Assembly: GCA_965656445.1 (NCBI GenBank)
Contig: CBFHKO010000003.1
Location: forward strand, 62,001-126,000
DNA from: JAHEJA01 sp965656445
Lineage (GTDB): Bacteria > Pseudomonadota > Alphaproteobacteria > Rhodobacterales > Rhodobacteraceae
Direction: 5' to 3'
Length of the DNA stretch: 64,000 bases
Positions 36,301 to 44,156 of this stretch are shown here, piece after piece (position 1 is the first letter of the stretch; every line of letters begins with the position of its first letter). A program made the translations under genes and the position numbers. The notes below the pieces were generated by a model, which saw nothing but the letters and a program-made list of their open reading frames with translations, was not told the origin of the DNA and searched no databases.

Positions 36301-36786
36301 AGCCCAATCTGATTGATGCAACACTGTTGAGCTTTCGCCTGTGTGATCATCACCCATCGCCATGATAACACCGCCTTGTGCGCTGCTTCCGGCCATGTTG
36401 GCATGACGCATGACATCACCACTGCGATCAACGCCGGGCCCTTTGCCATACCAGAGGCCAAAGACACCATCAAATTTGCCTTGGCCGCGCAGCTCAGCTT
36501 GTTGTGATCCCCAGATCGCTGTCGCCGCCAAATCTTCGTTCAGGCCTTCTTGGAATGTTATATCGGAGGCTGACAATTCACGCGCCGCGCGCTGCATTTG
36601 AAAATCAACAGCCCCAAGCGGCGATCCACGATAGCCAGTGACATATCCTGCCGTGTTGATCCCAGCGGCCCGATCACGTTCTTTCTGAGCAATCATCAAC
36701 CGCACCAAAGCCTGAGTGCCGTTTAAAAGAACACTGCGTTTTTCAAGATCAAACTTGTCTGCCAATGAAAACTGATCAACGCCCAT
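33379..36786 (-). CDS. Indolepyruvate ferredoxin oxidoreductase (fused alpha/gamma subunits)
   Basis: Oxidatively decarboxylates aryl-pyruvates (from Trp, Tyr or Phe) to aryl-acetyl-CoA and reduces ferredoxin. The 1135-residue protein is a fusion: a thiamine-diphosphate alpha part (TPP motif GDGTYNHSG, then NDAVAMTGGQGHDGG), an iron-sulfur segment (CEGCGDCGVQSNC, then a second set CNKDFSCLKGFC), and a gamma-type part starting GIGGTGVVTIG, followed by a C-terminal helical extension. The frame extends eight codons upstream to a TTG, but AGGAG precedes the ATG at 36786. It is divergent from a LysR gene, the probable regulator. Confidence 0.93.
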   Translation of the reverse strand: MGVDQFSLADKFDLEKRSVLLNGTQALVRLMIAQKERDRAAGINTAGYVTGYRGSPLGAVDFQMQRAARELSASDITFQEGLNEDLAATAIWGSQQAELRGQGKFDGVFGLWYGKGPGVDRSGDVMRHANMAGSSAQGGVIMAMGDDHTGESSTVLHQSDWAMVDASMPVLSPAGVQEILDFGHYGFALSRFSGLWAGLKVMKDTIEVTSVVDGDPHRMSFKTPDFPMPEGGLNIRLVDTPTDQEARLVRYKKSAAEAFARANRIDKRVWGKAGAKIGFVAAGKNWLDLVHALSLLNIDEAEAERLGITTYKVAQTWPLDRQSFVEWAEGLDLIVIVEEKRKLIEGQAKDAIFDNRQGRRIYGAQKGSDGVVLFPDEGALDPVMIAEHLGKILVEEGCQSDALLGGLASVDNARRADNATDVAARIPYFCAGCPHNSSTKVPEGSRAYAGIGCHFMVQWMDRSTLGFTHMGGEGANWMGEAPFSKTEHVFQNIGDGTYNHSGIQAIRAAVAAGTNITYKILFNDAVAMTGGQGHDGGLSAPQIARELLAMGISDVALVYDDKEAIEFDQFPKDITKNGRDDILSVQDRLAQVKGVSALLYVQTCAAEKRRRRKRGTFPDPDQRIFINTDICEGCGDCGVQSNCVALTPVETEFGRKRAVDQSACNKDFSCLKGFCPSFVTLKGAKVKKAATVDFELPDLPTPELPAIKGTFNVVVTGIGGTGVVTIGALLAQAAHIDGKGAGMMEMAGLAQKGGAVMIHCRLANRPEDISAIRVATGECDALIGGDLVVSAGAKTLGLTTRGRTKAVVNSHEIVTGDFTRDANFKLPSQELSLSLEARLKEDAALFDASELARVLLGDSIFSNMMVFGASWQNGMIPLSYEAILRSIELNGAAVERNKKAFDFGRWAILHPDQAASMITSDVVSLPKRIEDRIAERMDHLRLYQNDSLAQKYKAMVDKIADPDVKAAVAEGYHKLLSYKDEYEVARLHLDTMTKAKDAFDNISDIKLHLAPPLMSKTGPDGRPLKREFGAWMLKAFGILAKFKALRGTVFDPFGYTSERKMERALIQQYEQDLEAVLPRLNTDSKDAIVSLARLPLDIRGFGPVKLANAQAAEVRRAALLSAIQKGNSSSKTAAE

Positions 36787-36809
36787 GATGCCACTCCTCG
36801 TGTCCGACA

Positions 36810-36855
36810 ATTATAAGCTAGGTCATAAATTCCCCCTCGACCAGATGTTTTATGA
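36810..36855 (-). promoter_or_regulatory. Indolepyruvate oxidoreductase promoter with LysR-type inverted repeat
   Basis: On the minus strand a perfect TATAAT (36810-36815) has no -35 match at 17 bases. Just upstream, TCATAAA (36823-36829) and TTTATGA (36849-36855) form a perfect 7-bp inverted repeat over the missing -35 area. This suits activation by the divergent LysR protein. Candidate only. Confidence 0.4.
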
Positions 36856-36905
36856 TTTAACGTCGTGTCATATATGCCGCTTAACAAAATAACAGAATCA
36901 TGCCA

Positions 36906-36919
36906 CGTTAGCGCTAAAA
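36906..36919. promoter_or_regulatory. LacI-type operator-like site before the LysR gene
   Basis: CGTTAGCGCTAAAA differs at two positions from TGTTANCGNTAACA, the form repeated before tktA, gap1 and gap2. It lies 14 bases before the LysR start codon and could link this locus to central carbon control. Confidence 0.35.
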
Positions 36920-36932
36920 GGATAATGAGTTT

Positions 36933-37829
36933 ATGGATTGGGACAAACTTCGCATATTTCATGCAGTTGCAGATGCAGGCAGCCTCACACATGCAGGTGA
37001 CACGCTCCGTCTGTCTCAATCCGCAGTCAGCCGTCAGGTCCGCGCGCTTGAAGAAAGCTTGAACACGACCTTGTTTCACCGTCATGCGCGGGGATTGATC
37101 CTCACCGAGCAAGGCGAGCTTTTGTTTGATGCGACCAGCTCGATGATCAAACGTCTAGAAGCGGCCGAAGCGCGCATCAAAGACAGCGAAGAAGAAGTCT
37201 TTGGTGAATTGCGCGTTACAACGACAATCGGGTTCGGATCCCTTTGGTTGGCGCCCCGTTTGCCCAAGCTATATGAAAAATACCCTGATCTTAAAATTGA
37301 CCTGATGCTCGAAGAGCGCGTTTTGGACCTACCAATGCGCGAAGCTGATGTTGCTATTCGTATGAAAGAACCCTCTCAGGCCGATTTGATCCGCAAGCGT
37401 TTGATGAGCGTTCACATGCGCCTTTATGCATCGCCCTCTTATCTTGCCGAACATGGAGAGCCAAAAACAATCGAAGATATGCGCGATCACCGATTGATTT
37501 GCCAAAACCCGCGTTCCGCGCAAGTGGGCGCAGGGTTGAATTTGGTTCAACGTTTGATGACGCTTGATTTGCCCTCTATGTTGACGGTGAATAATTATTT
37601 TGGCGTGTTGCAAGGTGTTATTCACAACTTGGGAATTGGCATCCTACCCGACTATGTCACCCGCGATTTTGAAGGTGTGGTGCGCGTGTTAGAGGACATT
37701 GAATCCGTCGAAGTCCCCGTCTATTTGGCCTATCCCGAAGAGCTTCGTCATTCCAAACGCATTGAAGCGTTCAAGGAATTCGTCCAAGATGAGATTATCG
37801 AACACCGCAAAAACTTTGGAAAATCTTGA
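36933..37829 (+). CDS. LysR family transcriptional regulator
   Basis: A 298-residue regulator with an N-terminal winged helix (about 1-60; LRIFHAVADAGSLTHAG, then LSQSAVSRQVRALEE, is the recognition region) and a periplasmic-binding-type co-inducer domain (about 90-290). It is divergent from the indolepyruvate oxidoreductase gene across 146 bases, the usual LysR arrangement with its target. The ligand is unknown; an aromatic amino acid or aryl-pyruvate is a reasonable guess. It may also read into the small-RNA candidate region downstream. Confidence 0.88.
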   Translation: MDWDKLRIFHAVADAGSLTHAGDTLRLSQSAVSRQVRALEESLNTTLFHRHARGLILTEQGELLFDATSSMIKRLEAAEARIKDSEEEVFGELRVTTTIGFGSLWLAPRLPKLYEKYPDLKIDLMLEERVLDLPMREADVAIRMKEPSQADLIRKRLMSVHMRLYASPSYLAEHGEPKTIEDMRDHRLICQNPRSAQVGAGLNLVQRLMTLDLPSMLTVNNYFGVLQGVIHNLGIGILPDYVTRDFEGVVRVLEDIESVEVPVYLAYPEELRHSKRIEAFKEFVQDEIIEHRKNFGKS

Positions 37830-37934
37830 TAAAACAACGCCTTACAAAGCTATGCATTTTCGTCATATCGGCTTTGCAGGGGGTGCGACATGATTTTCCT
37901 TGAAAGGTGAAAACGACATTACTAAATAGCACGT

Positions 37935-38011
37935 CATGAGGGCGTTGATTTATCCGCTTTCATACCTCCCTGTTGGACTAAGGCCGAGCTTTGGCTCGGC
38001 CCTTTTTTTTT
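37935..38011 (+). ncRNA. Candidate small RNA with strong terminator
   Basis: TTGAAA (37900-37905), a 17-base spacer and TAAATA (37923-37928) form a possible promoter. A very strong terminator ends the unit: stem GGCCGAGC with GCTCGGCC, TTTG loop, then T9 (37982-38011). The about 77-base product contains CCTCCC before the terminator, an anti-Shine-Dalgarno-like segment. No ORF lies inside. It is more than 100 bases after the LysR stop, so it could also be that gene's 3' UTR. Confidence 0.5.
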
Positions 38012-38019
38012 GCATAATG

Positions 38020-38775
38020 CTAACGGCTTGCAAGCAATTGACCCAAATTATCTTGAGGTTTGGCTAATCCAGCCAACTGCATAAGATGCCATCCCAAAAC
38101 AAGGTTCGACGACAGGCAAATTTTTCCAGTTTTATTTTCTATTTCCGTAATAACGTCTAAAGTTTGCAAATTTGTGCAGGACAGAAATATAGCCTCAGCA
38201 TCCTTACACGCGTCCAGCATCTCAATCGCCGCTGATAAAAGGGATGCCTTATCAATCCGCGCAACGGCGGCTTCAGAGCTTTCGTCAAAGCTGCCAAAGG
38301 ATGCAATCTCAAGCCCTTGCTGTTCTATAGCCCCTCTCAACGTGCGCGATACCTCCGCCACATAGGGGGACAGAAACGCAATCTTTTTCACGTTTAAATG
38401 ACTTGCCGCGGCAATCAATGCCGTCATTGGGTCCGTCACATGAGCCGCCCCACAAGCAGTAGACACAAGGTCATGAATGCGATCCGCGCCAATGACAGCT
38501 GTTCCAGAGGTGCAACCATAGGCCACCGCATCAAAATCCACAGAGGGCGGCAAAAGTCCCGCTGATGCGGGCAGTTCTGCTTCCATTTGTGCCAATGTCT
38601 CTTTGGTGACCGTAGCGGCGCTGGGCACACGGGTTGTATAAAAGCCAACGCCGTCACTGGGTAGCATGCGCCGTAAATCATGCTCTAACGTTTCGTCAGA
38701 TTGTAACACAACCAGACCCAAATTGACCTGATGCCCGACTGAAGATCCAAGTTTGTAGTCAAAGGTTTGTGTCAT
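38020..38775 (-). CDS. Asp/Glu racemase-fold protein (maleate isomerase/EutA-like)
   Basis: A 251-residue member of the aspartate/glutamate racemase superfamily. Two cysteines are in the catalytic positions, Cys88 (YGCTSGTA) and Cys200 (LSCTNLQ), as in maleate cis-trans isomerase, arylmalonate decarboxylase and the ectoine-utilisation protein EutA. It is the last gene of a three-gene set; its start overlaps the M24 gene stop by one base (TAATG). The substrate is not known. The set resembles eutA-eutD-eutB of ectoine degraders but lacks eutC, and the PLP gene looks more like diaminopropionate ammonia-lyase. Confidence 0.8.
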   Translation of the reverse strand: MTQTFDYKLGSSVGHQVNLGLVVLQSDETLEHDLRRMLPSDGVGFYTTRVPSAATVTKETLAQMEAELPASAGLLPPSVDFDAVAYGCTSGTAVIGADRIHDLVSTACGAAHVTDPMTALIAAASHLNVKKIAFLSPYVAEVSRTLRGAIEQQGLEIASFGSFDESSEAAVARIDKASLLSAAIEMLDACKDAEAIFLSCTNLQTLDVITEIENKTGKICLSSNLVLGWHLMQLAGLAKPQDNLGQLLASR

Positions 38776-39923
38776 TAGATTACCACCATGTCTTTGGGTG
38801 CGATTGGGGACAATTGTTCTATCCCATTATTGCGTATCACAAAATTGTCTTCATGCACCAATATGAACCCATCTGACACCGTCACACCCGGCTCGAGGGT
38901 AATCACCATGCCCTCTTGCAATGGTGTCGTATCGCCAGCAATGAAGGACGGCCACTCCGTGAGCTGCATCCCCAACCCATGACCAAGACGACCCGCATCT
39001 CCTGTCCCCTGACCACCCGTGACAATCTCATCCATTGCGGCAAAGACATCTGAGGCAAGATTACCGGGCCTTGCTGCTGCTTTGCCAGCCTCCACAGCCT
39101 CAAGCAATGTATCATAGGCTTTAGATATCTGCGGTTTAGGTGTACCGACGGAAAAATTCCGATCAAAGTCACAAAAATACCCATCCACAACGAGCCCTGT
39201 ATCTAACATCAAAACATCCCCTTGCTTCAATGGCTCCGCCCGTGCCGGGGAAATCACATCGTCATATCCAAACGGGCCAGCACCACCAGCAAGATAAGGA
39301 ACCCAATCGGCGCCCTCTTCAAGGCAAAGCCGCTGGAAATCGCGAAACACCTGATCCAAGGCCACGCCTTCACGGGCAATCTCTGGTACCCGATTAAAGG
39401 CGCGCGCTGCGACATCACAGGCCGCTATTATTTTGGCTATTTCCGCCTCAGATTTTACCATGCGCAGCGCGCGAAGGATGTCTTGATCTTTAGCAAATGT
39501 TATATCGGGACAAAGCTGGCGCACACGATCATAATCCGCCAGAGGCATTCGAAGATGGCTCTCATGCCCCATCGGAAGGCCAACACGACCACGGCCTACA
39601 ACCTCTCTGAGAGTCTCCGCCAACAGGCTCACACCATCATCAACCAAATCTGGGGCGCTCCATGTGCGAATATCGGTGATCCAGGTCTTCCCCATCAAGG
39701 CTGCACCGATGGTCGGAATAACAGCAATAGGATCGCCATCTTGTGGAACGATCAAAAACCAAGGACGCGACGGGCTTTCCCAAAATCGTGTAAGAAACCC
39801 CGTGAAATAACGCACATCAGGTTCCGTCGTTAACAAGAGCGCGCTGATATCATGCTCACGCATCATAGATTGCGCTTTTGCCAAACGGGTTTGGTATTCC
39901 GAGGTCTCAAATCCGCGCTGCAT
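38775..39923 (-). CDS. M24 peptidase-fold protein (Xaa-Pro peptidase/ectoine hydrolase-like)
   Basis: A 382-residue creatinase/prolidase-fold hydrolase. All five metal ligands of the pita-bread fold are present: Asp241 (LDTG), Asp252 (CDFD), His315 (GHGLG), Glu344 (LEPG) and Glu358 (HEDN). The N-terminal creatinase domain covers about residues 10-150. Members of this family include aminopeptidase P, creatinase and the ectoine hydrolase DoeA/EutD. It is coupled by TAATG overlaps to the PLP lyase before it and the racemase-fold gene after it, so the three should act on one substrate. Confidence 0.85.
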   Translation of the reverse strand: MQRGFETSEYQTRLAKAQSMMREHDISALLLTTEPDVRYFTGFLTRFWESPSRPWFLIVPQDGDPIAVIPTIGAALMGKTWITDIRTWSAPDLVDDGVSLLAETLREVVGRGRVGLPMGHESHLRMPLADYDRVRQLCPDITFAKDQDILRALRMVKSEAEIAKIIAACDVAARAFNRVPEIAREGVALDQVFRDFQRLCLEEGADWVPYLAGGAGPFGYDDVISPARAEPLKQGDVLMLDTGLVVDGYFCDFDRNFSVGTPKPQISKAYDTLLEAVEAGKAAARPGNLASDVFAAMDEIVTGGQGTGDAGRLGHGLGMQLTEWPSFIAGDTTPLQEGMVITLEPGVTVSDGFILVHEDNFVIRNNGIEQLSPIAPKDMVVI

Positions 39924-40930
39924 TAGGCGCCCTCGCTAAGAATACACAAGACACGATCGTTTGGCTCCAAAGGAATGATGTCTAGAAGAGCCGCAATCAA
40001 CCCAGCTCCCCCTGATTCAGACGTGGACAGGCCGAGCTCGTCGAGCCGACGAACACCGTCACTTGCGTCCTGATCAGAAATCAACACAAAGCGATCCGCA
40101 TCTCGCGCCAATCCCTTGAGAGCGATTAGAGAGGCCTCTTTGCAATCTAAACGCCCCATATTAGACACAGGGCCCTTGGTTGCGACAAACGCTCCTTCAT
40201 CAATCGAGGCATAGAGCGCAGGCGCAGCGTCAGGCTCGACCACGATGATCTGAACGTCCTGCCCCCATTTTTCACGGAAATACGCCGCAGAAGCCGCCGC
40301 TAATCCACCGACTCCTGCCTGTAAAAAGATATGTGTGGGTGGCTGTGTCATCTGATCCACACACTCTGCGGCTAAGACCGTATAGCCTTCCATCAAACGA
40401 TGCGGCGGCTCGATGTACCCTTCCCAAGAGCTATCAGATAACAAATACCAACCATTTTCGTCTGCGGCCTCAAGAGCTGCTTGCATGCTTTGCTCATAAT
40501 CCTCCCCTGAGCGCCGCACATCCGCACCCAACTCTCTGAGGCGCTGGGCAAATCCTTCGGGAACTGTGTTAGACAAATAAACAACTGCACGCGCCCCAAA
40601 AACCTTGGCACCAGCAGCAACGGATAGGCCATGGTTGCCCGCGCTCGCCGTCACAAAGGTCGTTGAGGACACATCCCGTGATTGTGCTTCATGAGCAATG
40701 ACATAAGCCGCGCCAAGCGCCTTAAAGCTACCAAGCCCCATCCGTGTTCTTTCATCTTTGATAAAATACTCAGCCTCACTGCCGTCAAACACCATCTGAA
40801 CCATTGGCGTAACTTGGTAGTCAGGACACCGCGACAGTAACCGAAGGGGTACCTTAGCATTCACACTTGGAAACGGAATGCTGTCCTCTGTAATCGGATG
40901 ACTCGTCGCGCGATACGGATTTTTTATCAT
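39923..40930 (-). CDS. Fold-type II PLP lyase (diaminopropionate ammonia-lyase/threonine dehydratase-like)
   Basis: A 335-residue PLP enzyme of the tryptophan-synthase-beta family. The PLP Lys70 is in GLGSFKALG. The phosphate loop is QAGVGGLAAA, and DERTRMGLGSFK resembles diaminopropionate ammonia-lyase more than typical threonine dehydratase. It is shorter than the about 400 residues of DpaL. The product would be an alpha-keto acid after loss of ammonia. GGAGG lies before the ATG. First gene of the operon with the M24 and racemase-fold genes; no dedicated regulator is adjacent. Confidence 0.82.
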   Translation of the reverse strand: MIKNPYRATSHPITEDSIPFPSVNAKVPLRLLSRCPDYQVTPMVQMVFDGSEAEYFIKDERTRMGLGSFKALGAAYVIAHEAQSRDVSSTTFVTASAGNHGLSVAAGAKVFGARAVVYLSNTVPEGFAQRLRELGADVRRSGEDYEQSMQAALEAADENGWYLLSDSSWEGYIEPPHRLMEGYTVLAAECVDQMTQPPTHIFLQAGVGGLAAASAAYFREKWGQDVQIIVVEPDAAPALYASIDEGAFVATKGPVSNMGRLDCKEASLIALKGLARDADRFVLISDQDASDGVRRLDELGLSTSESGGAGLIAALLDIIPLEPNDRVLCILSEGA

Positions 40931-41107
40931 GAAACCTCCAAGTTTTATCCGCCACTATGACAGCCCCTCTTCATTTCGAAAGTCAAAATGCGACAAAAGA
41001 TGATTTTTCATCGCTTTCTGAAACAGTCTGCCCCTGCGCGGCCAATCACAGTTGCCCTTTGCGGCGACTTACAATATGAGAGCGACAAGTTAACTAAGGG
41101 GCTGTTA

Positions 41108-43267
41108 ATGACCGAACCTCACATCACGCCAGACTTGATCGCATCTCATGGGCTAAAGGACGATGAATACCAACTCATTTTGGATATCATCGGACGCGAA
41201 CCGACATTTACCGAGCTTGGTATTTTTTCCGCAATGTGGAATGAGCATTGCTCTTATAAATCCTCAAAAAAATGGCTGCGCACGCTTCCGACCGAAGGAC
41301 CACAAGTGATCTGCGGTCCTGGTGAAAATGCGGGGATTGTTGACATTGGCGACGGTCAAGCAGTTGTTTTCAAAATGGAAAGCCACAACCACCCCTCCTA
41401 CATTGAACCCTACCAAGGGGCGGCAACTGGGGTTGGTGGCATTTTGCGCGATGTCTTTACCATGGGCGCGCGCCCCATTGCGGCGATGAATTCATTGTCC
41501 TTTGGCGAGCCAAAACATCACAAAACAAAACAGCTTGTTCATGGTGTTGTCGAAGGTGTTGGCGGATACGGCAATTGCTTTGGTGTTCCAACTGTTGGCG
41601 GCGAAGTTCGCTTTCACCCTGCGTATAATGGGAACTGTTTGGTCAATGCTTTTGCCGCAGGTCTCGCGGATACGGACAAGATTTTCTATTCTGCTGCCTC
41701 TGGTGTCGGTATGCCTGTTGTGTACCTTGGCGCAAAAACAGGTCGGGATGGCGTTGGTGGTGCAACCATGGCATCCGCCGAATTTGACGACACGATCGAA
41801 GACAAGCGCCCGACCGTTCAGGTCGGTGATCCCTACACAGAAAAGCGCCTAATGGAAGCAACGCTTGAGCTGATGGAAACTGGTGCTGTCATTTCGATCC
41901 AAGATATGGGCGCCGCTGGTTTGACATGCTCCGCTGTGGAAATGGGCGACAAGGGTGATTTGGGTGTGCGCCTTGATCTGGAAAAAGTCCCAACACGCGA
42001 AGTGAACATGACCGCTTATGAAATGATGCTGTCAGAATCCCAAGAGCGTATGCTCATGGTTTTGCGTCCCGAAAAAGAAGCCGTTGCTAAAGCGGTTTTT
42101 GACAAATGGGATTTGGATTTCGCAATCGTTGGAGAAACAATCGCAGAAGATCGTTTTTTGATCATGCTCAATGGTGAGGTCAAGGCGGATCTTCCGCTTA
42201 AGGCGCTGTCTGGAAATGCGCCTGAATATGATCGTCCTTGGGTCGAAACACCTGCGGCAGAGCCATTGGCAGATGTCCCAGAGATTGATCCAATTGACGG
42301 CCTCAAGGCATTGATAAGTAGCCCAAATTATGGATCAAAAAAATGGGTCTATGAGCAATACGACAGCCAAGTGATGGCCGATACTGTGCGCCAACCCGGT
42401 TTGGGCGCTGGGATCATTCGGGTTCATGACACCGGCAAACAGCTTGCCTTTACTTCCGATGTGACACCACGCTATGTCAAAGCCAACCCATTCGAGGGTG
42501 GCAAACAAGCTGTCGCAGAAGCTTATCGCAATCTCACTGCGGTCGGTGCGCGTCCTTTGGCGAGCACTGATAATATGAACTTTGGCAACCCAGAAAAACC
42601 CGAAATCATGGGCCAATTTGTGTTCGCAATCAAAGGCATAGGCGAAGCAGTTAAGGCATTAGATATGCCAATCGTTTCAGGTAACGTCAGTCTATATAAT
42701 GAAACAGATGGCACAGGCATCCTGCCAACACCGACCATTGGGGCCGTAGGTTTAATTACCGCAGACGAAGAGCCCATCATTGGTCAAGCCCGCGAAGGCC
42801 ATGTTGCTGTTTTGATTGGCGAAACGCAGGGCCACCTTGGTCAATCCGCCCTCTTGGCAGAAGTCTTTAATCGAGAAGATGGCGATGCGCCATTTGTGGA
42901 TCTCGATCTTGAAAAACGTAACGGTGAATTTATCCGCGCAAATCGTGACATGATCAAAGCCTGCACAGACCTTTCTGATGGCGGGCTTGCGGTTGCAGCC
43001 TTTGAAATGGCCGAAGCCGCGGGTGTTGGTGTTCTCTTGGATGCAAGCGACAGCCCGACTTTGTTTGGCGAAGATCAGGCGCGTTATCTTGTTGCTTGTA
43101 ACTTTGATCAAGCTGAGGCTTTGATGATTGCAGCGGGTCAAGCAGGTGTGAAAATCGAAACAGTTGGTCGCTTTGCGGGATCAGACGTGTCTTTTGGTGG
43201 CGTCTCAGCCCCTATTGAGGAATTGAGCGCGCTTTACCGCACGAGCTTTGAAGACACATTTGCATAA
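41108..43267 (+). CDS. purL: Phosphoribosylformylglycinamidine synthase subunit PurL
   Basis: ATP-dependent conversion of FGAR to FGAM in purine synthesis, together with PurQ and PurS. At 719 residues it is the small PurL form. Motifs: MWNEHCSYKSSK, FKMESHNHPSYIEPYQGAATGVGG, and the C-terminal half with SGNVSLYNET and CTDLSDGGLAVA. The frame is open 40 codons further upstream, but AAGGGG lies seven bases before the ATG at 41108. A weak hairpin lies at 43280-43302, about 12 bases after the stop. No purQ or purS is in the window. Confidence 0.96.
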   Translation: MTEPHITPDLIASHGLKDDEYQLILDIIGREPTFTELGIFSAMWNEHCSYKSSKKWLRTLPTEGPQVICGPGENAGIVDIGDGQAVVFKMESHNHPSYIEPYQGAATGVGGILRDVFTMGARPIAAMNSLSFGEPKHHKTKQLVHGVVEGVGGYGNCFGVPTVGGEVRFHPAYNGNCLVNAFAAGLADTDKIFYSAASGVGMPVVYLGAKTGRDGVGGATMASAEFDDTIEDKRPTVQVGDPYTEKRLMEATLELMETGAVISIQDMGAAGLTCSAVEMGDKGDLGVRLDLEKVPTREVNMTAYEMMLSESQERMLMVLRPEKEAVAKAVFDKWDLDFAIVGETIAEDRFLIMLNGEVKADLPLKALSGNAPEYDRPWVETPAAEPLADVPEIDPIDGLKALISSPNYGSKKWVYEQYDSQVMADTVRQPGLGAGIIRVHDTGKQLAFTSDVTPRYVKANPFEGGKQAVAEAYRNLTAVGARPLASTDNMNFGNPEKPEIMGQFVFAIKGIGEAVKALDMPIVSGNVSLYNETDGTGILPTPTIGAVGLITADEEPIIGQAREGHVAVLIGETQGHLGQSALLAEVFNREDGDAPFVDLDLEKRNGEFIRANRDMIKACTDLSDGGLAVAAFEMAEAAGVGVLLDASDSPTLFGEDQARYLVACNFDQAEALMIAAGQAGVKIETVGRFAGSDVSFGGVSAPIEELSALYRTSFEDTFA

Positions 43268-43399
43268 GCTTACGTCATTTGGGTCGCGCAAACAGCGGCC
43301 CATTTGAAACGGACGCTTTCGCATAGTGGGACATACGCCTCTTGAACTTAACCTCATTGCGACTTAGTTTCGTCATGAAGGCTATAAAGGAAACTGTTG

Positions 43400-43642
43400 A
43401 TGGCAATGCAAGCCCAAGAAATAGAAGACTTGATCAAAGCAAGTTTTCCAGACGCAAAGATTTCGATTACTGACCTTGCAGGTGATGGAAACCATTATGC
43501 TGCTGAAGTCATCGATGAAAGTTTTCGTGGCAAGAACCGCGTGCAACAACAACGCGCGGTTTATGCGGCCCTCAAAGGGAAAATGGATGGCTCCAATGGC
43601 GAACTCCACGCATTGGCCCTAACGACAAAAGCGCCAGAGTAA
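43400..43642 (+). CDS. BolA family protein
   Basis: An 80-residue BolA/IbaG-type protein. It partners with monothiol glutaredoxins to handle [2Fe-2S] clusters; the conserved His/Cys region is seen as GDGNHYAAEVI and the RVQQQRAVYAAL helix follows. The ATG at 43400 has AAGGA at 8 bases; a TTG precedes it. It is followed 24 bases later by the monothiol glutaredoxin gene, which is strong support for the pair. Confidence 0.9.
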   Translation: MAMQAQEIEDLIKASFPDAKISITDLAGDGNHYAAEVIDESFRGKNRVQQQRAVYAALKGKMDGSNGELHALALTTKAPE

Positions 43643-43666
43643 ACGGCGGCAACACAGGATTTGACA

Positions 43667-44029
43667 ATGACTGACGCGACTCAAAAAATCGAAGAAACCG
43701 TAAAAGGCAACGATGTTGTGCTCTTTATGAAGGGGACAAAATCCATGCCTCAGTGTGGCTTTTCTAGCCGTGTTGCCGGAGTTTTGAACTATATGGCGAT
43801 TGAGTATTCCGATGTGAATGTTCTCGAAGATGAAGGCATTCGCCAAGGGATCAAAGACTATTCGGATTGGCCAACCATTCCACAGCTATATGTCAAAGGC
43901 GAATTCGTGGGAGGATGCGATATCATCACGGAAATGGTGCTATCGGGCGAATTGGACGCCCTCTTCGCAGAAAACGGCGTCACTTATGACAAAGACGCCG
44001 CCGACAAAATTCGCGAAGCAAACGCATAA
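43667..44029 (+). CDS. grxD: Monothiol glutaredoxin (Grx4-type)
   Basis: A 120-residue CGFS glutaredoxin. Cys30 in PQCGFS binds a [2Fe-2S] cluster shared with glutathione and a second subunit or BolA. WPTIPQLYVKGEFVGGCDI is the glutathione-binding part. The frame has an upstream TTG at 43661, but the ATG at 43667 has AGGA at suitable distance. A strong bidirectional terminator follows four bases after the stop. Confidence 0.95.
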   Translation: MTDATQKIEETVKGNDVVLFMKGTKSMPQCGFSSRVAGVLNYMAIEYSDVNVLEDEGIRQGIKDYSDWPTIPQLYVKGEFVGGCDIITEMVLSGELDALFAENGVTYDKDAADKIREANA

Positions 44030-44032
44030 AAG

Positions 44033-44058
44033 AAAAGGCTCCCGAGGGAGCCTTTTTT
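44033..44058. terminator. Bidirectional terminator between grxD and zapA
   Basis: AAAAGGCTCC and GGAGCC around CGAG, followed by T6. The A-run on the left gives a T-run on the minus strand too, so it can end both grxD and zapA transcripts. Confidence 0.85.
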
Positions 44059-44065
44059 ACATCTG

Positions 44066-44156
44066 ATCGGCAACAGCCTCTCTATATTTGGTCGGCAACG
44101 GCCACTCTATATTTGGTCGGCAACGGCCACTCTATATTTGGTCGGCGACTGCCTCT
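44066..44156. repeat. 25-bp tandem repeat at the 3' end of zapA
   Basis: The unit runs GTCGGCAACGGCCACTCTATATTTG. Two identical copies (44091-44115 and 44116-44140), one imperfect copy to the left (44066-44090), and a partial copy to the right (44141-44156) that codes for the last residues of ZapA. The zapA stop codon lies in the rightmost full copy. Confidence 0.9.

Noticed and set aside
39222..39833. Antisense ORF of 203 codons in the M24 gene
   Set aside because: Lies wholly opposite to the metal-ligand region of a clear gene; no family features.
44029..44134. 6S RNA gene downstream of zapA
   Set aside because: The space is filled by a terminator and the 25-bp repeats and is far too short.
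44066..44156. CRISPR array
   Set aside because: The repeats are directly head to tail without spacers and overlap a coding end.
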